Below are positions 1-13,152 of a DNA stretch of 64,000 nt, piece by piece. Source of the stretch: Macrostomum hystrix. Taxonomy: Eukaryota > Platyhelminthes > Macrostomidae. Position 1 is the stretch's first letter. Every line of letters begins with the position of its first letter. The stretch covers positions 7,975,501-8,039,500 of the forward strand of contig CATNEN010000029.1 in NCBI GenBank assembly GCA_950097015.1, read 5' to 3'. The notes beneath the pieces are model-generated. The model ran no database searches, was not told where the DNA came from, and was given only the letters and a program-made list of their open reading frames with translations. The position numbers were made by a program, and so were the translations under genes.

Positions 1-105
1 TCTGCTGGTGCGGACCTCACAGACGTCAAGTTCTGTGGCGGGGCCGAAAAATCTGAGGTTAGGATTGATTGGCGTCATGACCCATTGGGTTGGTAAGTGT
101 GCCAA
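1..105 (+). CDS. possible 3' end of an unrecognised gene (partial)
   Basis: Frame 1 is open from the window edge to a TAA at 103-105 (reads SAGADLTDVKFCGG... ending DPLGW). A canonical AATAAA lies about 190 bases downstream at 294-299, which would suit a terminal exon. The stop also overlaps a strong donor-like string (TTGGTAAGTG), so an internal exon is an alternative. I recognise no family. The stretch is too short to prove coding. Confidence 0.2.
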
Positions 106-603
106 GGCCACTATGTGAATTTGCTCTACTCTGCAAAAATAGGGGATAAAACTCCCGGGAGTTCTGGGTAGTTGGCGCTTGTTGGGTGAATTTTTTTAGC
201 TAATTTTACTTGCCCTATAAAATGCCACAGACTGAGGGGCTTTCAAAATAGGCCGGAGCTAAGTACGAGTATATGACTGTGTGCATTGTTTCAAATAAAT
301 GTATATATGGGCTTCCCAGTCTCCTCTAATAGCCTAATTTGGCATTCAACCGTTCAGCGGTGAGTCGTTGGCTTAGAGGGTTAGCTGTTTAGGGTTAGCC
401 ATCGCTTCAGGACTGAGAGGCACAACTGGCCTCTATACAATCAGCGAATGTGATGCCTAACTCGACCAGAGCACTCTGCCTAATTAGTACACGCAGTAGT
501 GACCCTACTTAGGGAATGATAGTGAGACTGAAGGACCAGTTCGCCAAAAAGCGTCATAAGTTCGAACCCTAACGTGTGACAAATATTTTCTTTAAGCAAC
601 ACT
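106..603. other. non-coding stretch before the first array
   Basis: No convincing gene is seen. An AATAAA occurs at 294-299 on the plus strand. A B-box-like string (AGTTCGAACCC) occurs near 560, so a decayed tRNA-derived SINE is possible, but I cannot find a matching A box. Confidence 0.4.
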
Positions 604-2112
604 CGCTCAAGAATCCATCTGGATGATCCCTCAGGATTGGGAGACTCAGGAATCCATCTGGATGATCCCTCAGGATTGGGAGACTCAGGAATCCATCTGG
701 ATGATCCCTCAGGATTGGGAGACTCAGGAATCCATCTGGATTATCCTTTAGGATTGGGAGACTCAGGAATCCATCTGGATGATCCTTCAGGATTGGGAGA
801 CTCCATCTAGATGATCCTTTAGGATTGGGAGACTCCATCTAGATGATCCTTTAGGATTGGGAGACTCCATCTAGATGATCCTTTAGGATTGGGAGACTCC
901 ATCTAGATGATCCTTCAGGATTGGGAGACTCCATCTAGATGATCCTTTAGGATTGGGAGACTCCATCTAGATGATCCTTCAGGATTGGGAGACTCCATCT
1001 AGATGATCCTTTAGGATTGGGAGACTCCATCTAGATGATCCTTCAGGATTGGGAGACTCCATCTAGATGATCCTTTAGGATTGGGAGACTCCATCTAGAT
1101 GATCCTTTAGGATTGGGAGACTCCATCTAGATGATCCTTTAGGATTGGGAGACTCCATCTGGATGATCCTTCAGGATTGGGAGACTCCATCTAGATGATC
1201 CTTTAGGATTGGGAGACTCCATCTAGATGATCCTTTAGGATTGGGAGACTCCATCTAGATGATCCTTTAGGATTGGGAGACTCAGGAATCCATCTGGATG
1301 ATCCTTCAGGATTGGGAGACTCAGGAATCCATCTGGATGATCCTTCAGGATAGGGAGACTCAGGAATCCATCTGGATTATCCCTCAGGATTGGGAGACTC
1401 AGGAACCCATCTAGATGATCCTTCAGGATTGGGAGACTCCATCTGGATGATCCTTCAGGATTGGGAGACTCCATCTGGATGATCCTTCAGGATTGGGAGA
1501 CTCAGGAGTCCATCTGAATGATCCTTCAGGATTGGGAGACTCAAGAATCCATCTGGATGATCCCTCAGGATTGGGAGACTCAGGAATCCATCTGGATTAT
1601 CCTTTAGGATTGGGAGACTCCATCTGGATGATCCTTCAGGATTGGGAGACTCAGGAATCCATCTGGATGATCCTTCAGGATAGGGAGACTCAGGAATCCA
1701 TCTGGATTATCCTTCAGGATTGGGAGACTCAGGAATCCATCTGGATGATCCTTCAGGATTGGGAGACTCAGGAATCCATCTGGATGATCCTTCAGGATAG
1801 GGAGACTCAGGAATCCATCTGGATTATCCTTCAGGATTGGGAGACTCAGGAATCCATCTGGATGATCCTTCAGGATTGGGAGACTCAGGAATCCATCTGG
1901 ATGATCCTTCAGGATAGGGAGACTCAGGAATCCATCTGGATTATCCTTCAGGATTGGGAGACTCAGGAATCCATCTGGATGATCCTTCAGGATTGGGAGA
2001 CGCAGGAATCCATCTGGATGATCCTTCAGGATAGGGAGACGCAGGAACCCATCTGGATAATCCTTCAGGATTGGGAGACTCAGGAACCCATCTGGATAAT
2101 CCTTCAGGATTA
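604..2112. repeat. minisatellite with 39-bp and 32-bp unit classes
   Basis: Tandem units begin AGGATTGGGAGACTC and contain CATCTGGATGATCC. The 39-bp class carries an extra seven-base AGGAATC and the 32-bp class lacks it. The central part (about 790-1270) is mostly the 32-bp class. The outer parts, especially 1480-2110, are mostly the 39-bp class. The 39-bp unit is a multiple of three, so stop-free runs arise on both strands. These peptides are frame artefacts of the repeat, not genes. Confidence 0.95.
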
Positions 2113-3857
2113 ATGTTAAGATCCCACTTGGAGTACCATCAGGGGGTTTTAAGAATTCTGCATCATGGAGCCATGCAGATTTTTATCAAGGAGGAAGTCA
2201 AGATACAATCAGACGAGTCCACTGCAGTCCATTCTTCATAAAAAATACGTAAACATTTTTATATGAAGTCTAACTCACCTGTAGAAACTGCTCTCCGAAC
2301 CAGCGCAATCCACGAATTAGTTAGTCACAAGTACCACAATCGGTCAAGATGTTTTCCGTGTACTCCATGTCGTCATGTTTTGTTTGTTCGCTGATTCTTC
2401 GTTGCAGAGAAAGATCAATATATATATTTCTCTTCGTTAATCAGCTAATCAGCTAACCTGAACTGTAGACTGGACACTTTTCAAACTATTTTATTTCGCC
2501 AGCACTAAGCGCACAAGTGGCTAGGCAAAGTTTGCGCTTAGCGCAACGCTATATGCTGGCGCTCAGGAACACGGCAAGAGAATGAGAGGGGCAAGGCGGA
2601 CAGGGAAGCAAGTAGAGCAATGGGGAGTGAGGGGAGATTAGTGCGAGGGGGTGGTTGTCGGCTATAGCATTGGAGGGCGGATCCTGAGGGGGGGTGCAGA
2701 GGACAGACTGCACGGAGGCTGGTCTCGCCTTGGCAAAGGTGACAAGGGGCTGGTTTGGAATTAGAAAAGGGAAACTCCTCCTACGGCTCTCTCTCTCCCT
2801 CTCCTGTTTCTGTGGCCGAATAAGTGTATGCGTGAGTGTGTGCTTGTTGAAAACCTGCTGCAGTATTAAAGGAAGGTGTGTCCCAGCTCGAAGCAATTAG
2901 CGCCCTGGTCAGGGGGACAGGCCAGCAAATGGCGGGTAGCTGGCCGCTGCTTTTGCTATTGCTTCGTTTATATTTCTCGTTGTTCCTTGTTTCCTTTGAT
3001 TAGACAGGGCTGGGGCAGGGCATTGTCTTTTTGTTGCCAGTCTGACCTGGCGAGTACGAGGACAGAATCGAAATCAGGAAGATCATTGCCGCGGGATAAA
3101 CCTGCACTCTCTGCAGAGAGATCTAATCTAAGCCCCGTCAATACAATAGAGAATTTGGCAATTTTTTTCTTCTAAAGTGATTTTCTCACTTACAGATTAT
3201 TGCCAGGTTATTGTTCTTAATCCAGCCAGCACCAAAAGCTGTACACAACCCAGTGTCCATTCGTCTAGAGAAGTTAAACGCAATTGCAGGCTGGAAGGGC
3301 CAGTTGGAAGACTAATAGTATAGCCAGGCAGATAGGGATATTTGGTCAGGGGGAGCGGGGAGAGGTCAACGGCCAGAACGCAGGCACAAGAAAGCAGAGA
3401 AAGGTAGAAAGCTGGCTTTGGAAGACGAGAACAGAAAGAAGTGAAGGATTTAGACAGCCAGCACACCTGGCTTCACCAAACTGGGTCGCCCCGCTGCAGG
3501 ACCGGCGTTGCGCACGCTTCGTTCACTCCTATTTTGGGACAGAATTAGAGAAAGATTTGGCTGCAGGTCTGTTAGTCTACTTAACTTCAGGCGCCGTGGA
3601 ACTACAGTACTGTGCACAGGGATACAGAGCGTAGAATTTGGGACCTTTGCCATCCCGAATTGGGCAAGTGGGAGGGTGTTTTGGTGGGCCTAAAATGTTT
3701 GTTACCAACGATGAATATGGCAGAAAAGTCAGCAGCCAGCCCATTCGAATGGAAAATTAGTAAAAATGTTTTGCTTTTGTTTATCGAGTCGCGCAGTTTG
3801 TGCGAGAGATTTTGGCGCGACAGTGCAACATTGGGACTGACTGAAAATAATATGTTG
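2113..3857. other. intergenic, no gene recognised
   Basis: Mixed-composition DNA with only short overlapping ORFs on both strands, none resembling a protein family. It includes a 10-base direct repeat of TTAGCGCAAC-like sequence near 2510-2560. The right edge runs into the 34-bp array with no clear boundary signal. Confidence 0.5.
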
Positions 3858-6800
3858 ACGATTGTGACTGAACAGCCACTGTGCCTAAATGATCATTGTG
3901 ACTGAACAGCCACTGTGCCTAAATGATCATTGTGACTGAACAGCCACTGTGCCTAAATGATCATTGTGACTGAACAGCCACTGTGCCTAAATGATCATTG
4001 TGACTGAACAGCCACTGTGCCTAAATGATCATTGTGACTGAATAGTCACTGTGCCTAAATGATCATTGTGACTGAACAGCCACTGTGCCTAAATGATCAT
4101 TGTGACTGAACAGCCACTGTGCCTAAATGATCATTGTGACTGAACAGCCACTGTGCCTAAATGATCATTGTGACTGAACAGCCACTGTGCCTAAATGATC
4201 ATTGTGACTGAACAGCCACTGTGCCTAAATGATCATTGTGACTGAACAGCCACTGTGCCTAAATGATCATTGTGACTGAACAGCCACTGTGCCTAAATGA
4301 TCATTGTGACTGAACAGCCACTGTGCCTAAATGATCATTGTGACTGAACAGCCACTGTGCCTAAATGATCATTGTGACTGAATAGTCACTGTGCCTAAAT
4401 GATCATTGTGACTGAACAGCCACTGTGCCTAAATGATCATTGTGACTGAACAGCCACTGTGCCTAAATGATCATTGTGACTGAATAGTCACTGTGCCTAA
4501 ATGATCATTGTGACTGAACAGTCACTGTGTCTAAATGATTATTGTGACTGAATAGTCACGGTGCCTAAATGATCATTGTGACTGAACAGTCACTGTGCCT
4601 AAATGATCATTGTGACTGAACAGTCACTGTGTCTAAATGATCATTGTGACTGAATAGTCACGGTGCCTAAATGATCATTGTGACTGAACAGTCGCTGTGC
4701 CTAAATGTTCATTGTGACTGAACAGCCACTGTGCCTAAATGATCATTGTGACTGAACAGCCACTGTGCCTAAATGATCATTGTGACTGAACAGCCACTGT
4801 GCCTAAATGATCATTGTGACTGAACAGCCACTGTGCCTAAATGATCATTGTGACTGAACAGCCACTGTGCCTAAATGATCATTGTGACTGAACAGCCACT
4901 GTGCCTAAATGATCATTGTGACTGAACAGCCACTGTGCCTAAATGATCATTGTGACTGAACAGCCACTGTGCCTAAATGATCATTGTGACTGAACAGCCA
5001 CTGTGCCTAAATGATCATTGTGACTGAATAGTCACTGTGCCTAAATGATCATTGTGACTGAACAGCCACTGTGCCTAAATGATCATTGTGACTGAACAGC
5101 CACTGTGCCTAAATGATCATTGTGACTGAATAGTCACTGTGCCTAAATGATCATTGTGACTGAACAGTCACTGTGTCTAAATGATTATTGTGACTGAATA
5201 GTCACGGTGCCTAAATGATCATTGTGACTGAACAGTCACTGTGCCTAAATGATCATTGTGACTGAACAGTCACTGTGTCTAAATGATCATTGTGACTGAA
5301 TAGTCACGGTGCCTAAATGATCATTGTGACTGAACAGTCGCTGTGCCTAAATGTTCATTGTGACTGAACAGCCACTGTGCCTAAATGATCATTGTGACTG
5401 AACAGCCACTGTGTCTAAATGATCATTGTGACTGAACAGTCACTGTGCCTAAATGATCATTGTGACTGAACAGTCACTGTGTCTAAATGATCATTGTGAC
5501 TGAATAGTCACGGTGCCTAAATGATCATTGTGACTGAACAGTCGCTGTGCCTAAATGTTCATTGTGACTGAACAGCCACTGTGCCTAAATGATCATTGTT
5601 ACTGAACAGTCACTGTGCCTAAATGATCATTGTGACTGAATAGTCACTGTGTCTAAATGATCATTGTGACTGAATAGTCACGGTGCCTAAATGATCATTG
5701 TGACTGAACAGTCGCTGTGCCTAAATGTTCATTGTGACTGAACAGCCACTGTGCCTAAATGATTATTGTGACTGAATAGTCACGGTGCCTAAATGATCAT
5801 TGTGACTGAACAGTCACTGTGCCTAAATGATCATTGTGACTGAACAGTCACTGTGTCTAAATGATCATTGTGACTGAATAGTCACGGTGCCTAAATGATC
5901 ATTGTGACTGAACAGTCGCTGTGCCTAAATGTTCATTGTGACTGAACAGCCACTGTGCCTAAATGATCATTGTGACTGAACAGCCACTGTGTCTAAATGA
6001 TCATTGTGACTGAACAGTCACTGTGCCTAAATGATCATTGTGACTGAATAGTCACTGTGTCTAAATGATCATTGTGACTGAATAGTCACTGTGCCTAAAT
6101 GATCATTGTGACTGAACAGCCACTGTGCCTAAATGATCATTGTGACTGAACAGCCACTGTGCCTAAATGATCATTGTGACTGAACAGCCACTGGGCCTAA
6201 ATGATCATTGTGACTGAACAGCCACTGTGCCTAAATGATCATTGTGACTGAACAGCCACTGTGCCTAAATGATCATTGTGACTGAACAGCCACTGTGCCT
6301 AAATGATCATTGTGACTGAATAGTCACTGTGTCTAAATGATCATTGTGACTGAACAGCCACTGTGTCTAAATGATCATTGTGACTGAACAGTCACTGTGC
6401 CTAAATGATCATCGTGACTGAATAGTCACTGTGTCTAAATGATCATTGTGACTGAATAGTCACTGTGTCTAAATGATCATTGTGACTGAATAGTCACTGT
6501 GTCTAAATGATCATTGTGACTGAATAGTCACGATGTCTAAATGATCATTGTGACTGAATAGTCACTGTGCCTAAATCATCATTGTGACTGAACAGCCACT
6601 GTGTCTAAATGATCATTGTGACTGAACAGTCACTGTGCCTAAATGATCATTGTGACTGAATAGTCACTGTGCCTAAATGATCATTGTGACTGAATAGTCA
6701 CTGTGCCTAAATGATCATTGTGACTGAACAGCCACTGTGCCTAAATGATCATTGTGACTGAATAGTCACTGTGTCTAAATGATCATTGTGACTGAATAGT

Positions 6801-8770
6801 CACTGTGTCTAAATGATCATTGTGACTGAATAGTCACGATGTCTAAATGATCATTGTGACTGAATAGTCACTGTGCCTAAATGATCATTGTGACTGAATA
6901 GTCACTGTGTCTAAATGATCATTGTGACTGAATAGTCACGGTGCCTAAATGATCATTGTGACTGAATAGTCACTGTGTCTAAATGATCATTGTGACTGAA
7001 TAGTCACTGTGCCTAAATGATCATTGTGACTGAATAGTCACTGTGTCTAAATGATCATTGTGACTGAATAGTCACTGTGTCTAAATGATCATTGTGACTG
7101 AATAGTCACTGTGTCTAAATGATCATTGTGACTGAACAGCCACTGTGCCTAAATGATCATTGTGACTGAATAGTCACTGTGTCTAAATTATCATTGTGAC
7201 TGAATAGTCACTGTGCCTAAATGATCATCGTGACTGAATAGTCACTGTGTCTAAATGATCATTGTGACTTAATAGTCACTGTGTCTAAATGATCATCGTG
7301 ACTGAATAGTCACTGTGTCTAAATGATCATTGTGACTGAATAGTCACTGTGTCTAAATGATCATTGTGACTGAACAGCCACTGTGCCTAAATGATCATTG
7401 TGACTGAATAGTCACTGTGCCTAAATGATCATTGTGACTGAACAGCCACTGTGCCTAAATGATCATTGTGACTGAACAGCCACTGTGCCTAAATGATCAT
7501 TGTGACTGAATAGTCACTGTGCCTAAATGATCATTGTGACTGAATAGTCACTGTGCCTAAATGATCATTGTGACTGAATAGTCACTGTGCCAAAATGATC
7601 ATTGTGACTGAACAGCCACTGTGCCTAAATGATCATTGTGACTGAATAGTCACTGTGCCTAAATGATCATTGTGACTGAACAGTCACTGTGCCTAAATGA
7701 TCATTGTGACTGAATAGTCACTGTGCCTAAATGATCATTGTGACTGAATAGTCACTGTGTCTAAATGATCATTGTGACTGAATAGTCACTGTGCCTAAAT
7801 GATCATCGTGACTGAATAGTCACTGTGTCTAAATGATCATTGTGACTGAATAGTCACTGTGTCTAAATGATCATCGTGACTGAATAGTCACTGTGTCTAA
7901 ATGATCATTGTGACTGAATAGTCACTGTGTCTAAATGATCATTGTGACTGAAGAGCCACTGTGCCTAAATGATCATTGTGACTGAATAGTCACTGTGCCT
8001 AAATGATCATTGTGACTGAATAGTCACTGTGCCTAAATGATCATTGTGACTGAATAGTCACTGTGCCTAAATGATCATTGTGACTGAACAGCCACTGTGC
8101 CTAAATGATCATTGTGACTGAATAGTCACTGTGCCTAAATGATCATTGTGACTGAATAGTCACTGTGCCTAAATGATCATTGTGACTGAATAGTCACTGT
8201 GCCTAAATGATCATTGTGACTGAACAGCCACTGTGCCTAAATGATCATTGTGACTGAATAGTCACTGTGCCTAAATGATCATTGTGACTGAACAGTCACT
8301 GTGCCTAAATGATCATTGTGACTGAATAGTCACTGTGCCTAAATGATCATTGTGACTGAATAGTCACTGTGTCTAAATGATCATTGTGACTGAATAGTCA
8401 CTGTGCCTAAATGATCATCGTGACTGAATAGTCACTGTGTCTAAATGATCATTGTGACTGAATAGTCACTGTGTCTAAATGATCATCGTGACTGAATAGT
8501 CACTGTGTCTAAATGATCATTGTGACTGAATAGTCACTGTGTCTAAATGATCATTGTGACTGAAGAGCCACTGTGCCTAAATGATCATTGTGACTGAATA
8601 GTCACTGTGCCTAAATGATCATTGTGACTGAATAGTCACTGTGCCTAAATGATCATTGTGACTGAATAGTCACTGTGCCTAAATGATCATTGTGACTGAA
8701 TAGTCACTGTGTCTAAATGATCATTGTGACTGAACAGTGACGGTGCCTGAATGATCATTGTGACTGAATA
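3858..8770. repeat. large 34-bp satellite array, about 145 copies
   Basis: The 34-bp unit has the core CATTGTGACTGAACAGCCAC followed by TGTGCCTAAATGAT. Each unit carries the 8-bp palindrome ATGATCAT. A variant class replaces GAACAGCCAC with GAATAGTCAC, which creates the inverted repeat GTGACT-GAAT-AGTCAC. The left third (3.86-4.4 kb) is dominated by the non-palindromic class and the right part (after about 6.4 kb) by the palindromic class. Rare markers recur at multiples of 34: ATGATTATT starts at about 4535, 5181 and 5759, so the spacings are 19 and 17 units. This indicates multi-unit duplication inside the array. Confidence 0.97.
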
Positions 8771-9703
8771 TATTATACCTTTTAAAATGCAGCCCTAACA
8801 TGCTTAAGTGATTGACTAGGCTTCATAGTTGGGCATACTTTATCATTGGTGCACAAAAAACACGCAACACCATATTATCACCATTGGCGTGAGACTGGGA
8901 TTTAAGCTTTTTCATGTTTTCCCCTTTCCACTAGCCCGCCAAAAGCCAACAGAAAAGCGGATCAAATTGGTAGCTAGGACAGCCAGGCAGAGAGTGGGTG
9001 AGCAGTCGAAGCAAGTGTCTGGCGGACCAACTGAAGAGGCCTGAAGTGGAGCTTAAAGTTCTCAGATGGTGTCCGGCACACACGAACCCGCATCCGCCGC
9101 TCTGGGAAGGAAGCTTTGAAGAAGAAGGCGTTCTTCCCGCCTCCTCCACGCCTCCAGAAACTTGTCCGCCGCGAGCTATCAGCTGAGCTGTTTGGCTGCC
9201 ACGCTCGCTTTGAGGCCTAATCGAAAGCAAGTAATTCGATTGGAAGCGCCGTAGTGAGTAGCGGAAGGCTTGCCAAACATACAGCCTCAAGGCTCGATGG
9301 CGTGTCACAGGGTGCGGCGAGAATGTGTGTGTGCTTGTGTGAGTGTGTATGTGTGTGCGCTTATTCGCAGAAATATGAAGCGCCACTGTCAGACTACGAG
9401 AACGGACTGCTGAGTACTAGTCGGGGGGGGGGCGGAGCTTGCCTCCTAATCCGAAGGCAAACTTTGATCAGCGGGCAGTTGCCCCTATCCAGCCCCAGTG
9501 AAGGCCGCAGTATACCCCGACACACTAATCCGAGATAATGGCAGGCTAGCCTCTAGAGCGGCAGAGAATGCTCACAGATTGTGTGCGCCCGAGTGTGCAA
9601 ATCAAAAGTTTTCAAATATTTTACTCTTTAGCTGACTCTAGCTCACTCTGTCATTTTTATAGTACAGATCTACAAGGTGTCTGTACGAGTACTTTGTCGC
9701 GTA
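8771..9703. other. intergenic, no gene recognised
   Basis: Contains a GT-rich simple stretch near 9323-9362 and a run of nine G at about 9422-9430. Short ORFs on both strands overlap and have no family features. Confidence 0.5.
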
Positions 9704-9749
9704 GATAGATAGGTAGATAGATAGATAGATAGATAGATAGGTAGATAGG

Positions 9750-9792
<43 letters not shown>

Positions 9793-9793
9793 G
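9704..9793. repeat. GATA tetranucleotide microsatellite
   Basis: About 22 GATA units with occasional GGTA interruptions. This gives low-complexity Tyr/Leu/Ser/Ile reading frames on the minus strand, which should not be read as proteins. Confidence 0.95.
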
Positions 9794-10404
9794 AGGGAAG
9801 GCGGATGAAAAAGCAGATTATTCTGTTCATGAAAAGCAAGCCGAAGCGGGAAAGCAATAAATAATGAAAAACTCGAGAGCACGATGCGGATTCCCGAATC
9901 GCAAAGCCAGGCTACCCCAATCGGAGCGGTAGCCTATGGACACATCTTTATCTAGCAGTTGGCCACTCCGCCAACGAAATAAACAACAGCTTCCGAGAGT
10001 TTCGGTTCCTCGGTTCCTCGCTCATTCTCTTCCTCACGCTCGGGACTTGAAGCTCAGTGAGCAGCAGCCTTTAATCCCCGAAGCAAATTACTTGGGGAGA
10101 ATGTGTTTCCATGTCTTTTCAGGGCAGCGACCGTCTTTCACTCTTTCAGCAGCTTTGAGCAGCGTAATCTTGCCTCAAGAGATTCTTCCAGCGTTTGCGT
10201 GAGGCGTGCGATTCGTACAGCTATTTTTCTGTTTGTTTTCATTTGCCCATCTGCAATTAATAGCGAACAAAATTGCTCACTGACGGTCTAGTCACGAATA
10301 GCTGGGCCCTGAATTGATTGTCTTCAGGCAGCTAGGCAGTTCAATTGGAATTACCTTTGCCGAGACGACAAAGCTGCAGTTAGTCTATTTTTGCAGCAAA
10401 TCTC
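9794..10404. other. intergenic, no gene recognised
   Basis: No conserved ORF, RNA gene or repeat is seen between the GATA tract and the next array. Confidence 0.45.
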
Positions 10405-11290
10405 CCAGTTACTAACCCCTTAATATCCCAATTACTAATCACCTTAGTATCCCAGTTACTAACCCCTTAATATCCCAATTACTAATCACCTTAATATCCC
10501 AGTTACTAATCACCTTAATCTCCCAGTTACTAACCCCTTAATATCCCAATTACTAATCACCTTAATATCCCAATTACTAATCACCTTAATATCCCAGTTA
10601 CTAACCCCTTAATATCCCAGTTACTAATCACCTTAATCTCCCAGTTACTAACCCCTTAATATCCCAATTACTAATCACCTTAATATCCCAGTTACTAACC
10701 CCTTAATATCCCAATTACTAATGACCTTAATGTCCCAGTTACTAACCCTTAATATCCCAATTACTAATCACCTTAATATCCCAGTTACTAATCACCTTAA
10801 TCTCCCAGTTACTAATCACCTTAATCTCCCAGTTACTAATCACCTTAATATCCCAATTACTAATCACCTTAATATCCCAGTTACTAATCACCTTAATATC
10901 CCAGTTACTAATCACCTTAATCTCCCAGTTACTAATCACCTTAATCTCCCAGTTACTAATCACCTTAATATCCCAATTACTAATCACCTTAATATCCCAG
11001 TTACTAATCACCTTAATATCCCAGTTACTAATCACCTTAATCTCCCATTTACTAATCACCTTAATATCCCAATTACTAATCACCTTAATATCCCAGTTAC
11101 TAATCACCTTAATATCCCAGTTACTAATCACCTTAATCTCCCAGTTACTAACCCCTTAATATCCCAATTACTAATCACCTTAATCTCCCAATTACTAACC
11201 ACTTAATATCCCAATTACTAATCACCTTAATATCCCAGTTACTAATCACCTTAATCTCCCAGATACTAACCACTATAATCTCCCAGATTA
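10405..11290. repeat. 24-bp minisatellite
   Basis: The unit is built from TTACTAATCACC and TTAATATCCCAG, with variants AATCTC and CCAATT; about 37 copies. A left subregion (to about 10750) alternates ACTAACCCC with ACTAATCACC. That alternation breaks the 24-bp period and the reading frame. The right part is regular and therefore open on both strands. Confidence 0.95.
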
Positions 11291-11799
11291 AGATCTAGTC
11301 ACTGATTAGAGCACTAATAAATAGCCTGCCAATCTGTGATTGATTTGATACATTTTTCAACATAACTGACGATTTTACTACTCTAGCTTACACACCAGGA
11401 GTCCTTGCTCTTCGCGGAGTAACGCGAGCCTGCAAGTCATTCAGGTGAGCTTTCCATTTCATCGCGTGCGGTCGAGGCGATGGTCGATGTCCGCAGCTAG
11501 CCCCGGCTAAACAAATGATTTGGTCACACCGTTCGATTTGGTCCAAGTCCGCGGTCTGGTCGATGGGCCAAACTCGATATTGACAGGCCAAAGCTTGCTA
11601 CAAATGACTGGGAATTAGACCGATCTCCTGTGTCCCACCTTTTGGACTGGGGCACAAGACCTCGCGTCCTCACCTCACCTGTCTTTCTCTAATCCTACTT
11701 TTGCAATCGAACCACTTTCACTACGCCAGAGCAACTCAAGTTTTTTCACTACTGATTAGTAAATAAAATAACTATAGTGAAGAGCATCTGCTCAATCTA
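11291..11799. other. intergenic, no gene recognised
   Basis: Unique-looking sequence with no supported gene. It leads into a LINE-like remnant. Confidence 0.4.
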
Positions 11800-12069
11800 T
11801 GGCTGCTGCTGCTTGGCCTCGTGCTGAACGCGCGGAAGACGGTCGTCTTGAAAGGTGCCCTCCGACCTGCCAGGCGAGATCAAATGCCGAGGTGCCGCCG
11901 CAGATGCAATACTGCTAACACACTGCGGGAGCTTCGTGTACCTCGTCGGCGGTCCCATCCCGGATGTCGCCGACGACTAGGTAAAATGATGAAGTTGATG
12001 AGGGCCTGGGCTGAACCAGGCACGGGCTGCGACTTTTTGAGTTCGATGGCCCACAAGCGCGCTCTCTGA
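11800..12069 (+). mobile_element. degraded reverse-transcriptase (LINE-like) fragment
   Basis: The plus strand reads GLVLNARKT, the shape of the reverse-transcriptase palm motif that follows the catalytic YADD-type box (GL.LN..KT). After a frame change it reads CGSFVYLVGGPIPDVADD, resembling the FxYLG segment of the same domain. Further on it reads MAHKRAL and then LSGAT, similar to the RxxLFRATV end of such domains. The pieces lie in different frames with stops between them, so this is a dead fragment. It abuts a SINE. The family assignment is inferred from motif order only. Confidence 0.4.
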
Positions 12070-12285
12070 CTGTCTGGCGCGACGCTTCCAAAGACGGCAT
12101 GCGTACAGCTGCACAGTCCATGGACTGAGGGGAAGCAGCGCTCAATATTTCTACCAAAAAATCAGCTTTAAGCAATCGGAATTTCAAGCGACTTGCTGAA
12201 GGACACATTTTTTTCCTGGAACGAAGATTCGAACTCTTGAACAGTCGGTCAGAAGTCCTACCATTGAAACCAGTTTTCATTCATA
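12070..12285 (-). mobile_element. tRNA-derived SINE, minus orientation
   Basis: The minus strand from about 12285 reads TGGTTTCAATGGTAGGA (A-box-like) and later AGAGTTCGAATCT (B box), a tRNA-like head. The opposite end (about 12105-12130) holds CAGTCCATGGACTGA next to a GTACAGCTG string. That tail block is also found in the plus-oriented SINE at 13.15-13.46 kb, so the copies share a tail family although their tRNA heads differ. Confidence 0.6.
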
Positions 12286-12971
12286 CGTCAAAATATGATT
12301 CTAGTGTGTCAGTCTGTTCAGATCTCATTGATAATGTTGCTATGGCAACTGTTTTGATAGTCCATTAGTTTGCTACGAATTAAAAAAACAATTAATAGCC
12401 TAATGCTTCGTGTCCAAGGACGCCCCGCTGTTGCTAGGGAGTCATACCGTACGCAACTGGCTGAAGCGGACAAATAATTCAGCAGGAAAGTGACAAGCCC
12501 AATGCGAAATCAGGTCGACACCCGTATAGCGACACAATGGATTAAGACGTGGCCTTCCAACTGACTTATCCCGTCTCAGATAGATACTGCCGTAATCCCA
12601 TTCTAGTCCCAGTGGAGCGAATTCCCGAAAGAAAAAAAATTGTGCAAAGGAAAAATCCCAAAAAAGTGATGCGGTGGACAGGGATTAGTCGGCAAGGAGG
12701 TTTCAAGGGCTGCAGACAGAGACGCGGATGCCAGACAGCAGGCTTGGCTCCGATGTGTAGGTGCCAAAATTGGACTATTAGAAAACTTGCCGGCACTGAA
12801 AGATCGTGCATTATTTTCCTACCCGTTATCCCATTAGAATTTCTGTCAGCAATGCTCCCAGTCTAACCTCATATCTCATTGTAAGAAGTAACTTGTTGCT
12901 GTTTCGTTAAAGTTTTCACTCGCATGCGGTTTCTAGCTCTTTTACACACATTTTAACAAACAGATTTTAAG
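12286..12971. other. intergenic, no gene recognised
   Basis: Short overlapping ORFs only. No family or repeat is recognised. Confidence 0.4.
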
Positions 12972-13152
12972 TGGTTTAGCCTAGTGATTTTAGAGCGTTG
13001 GACTCGCGACTTGAAGGTCTGGGGTTCGATTCTCGACTTTAGCAAGACAATAACTCGTAACTCTGCATTGCTTCAGTTCAACCAGCTGTTTATTGAGTGT
13101 CAGCATTAGCTGGGGTAATTGTTTGCGTGTGCTGTGTTCCACACTAGAAGAG
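12972..13152 (+). mobile_element. tRNA-derived SINE, diverged copy
   Basis: The A-box-like TTTAGCCTAGTGATTTTAG and B box GGGGTTCGATTC are spaced as in a tRNA. Next comes a central block containing TTTAGCAAGACAATAAC and GCATTGCTTCAGTTCAACCA. It is about 80% similar by eye to the next copy, and ends at GTGTTCCAC just before that copy begins. Confidence 0.7.

Noticed and set aside
1493-2113. 206-codon plus-strand frame of ESIWMILQDWETQ repeats
   Set aside because: It lies wholly inside the 39-bp array. The period is a multiple of three, so the frame is automatic.
2549-3905. Several 60-115 codon frames around 2.5-3.9 kb
   Set aside because: They overlap on both strands with none favoured, and have no motif, splice logic or similarity I can recognise.
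3858-8770. CRISPR-like array
   Set aside because: There are no unique spacers: the 34-bp units are directly abutting, and the setting is an animal genome.
12549-12866. 105-codon plus-strand frame
   Set aside because: No recognisable domain. It sits among transposon relics and has a competing antisense frame.
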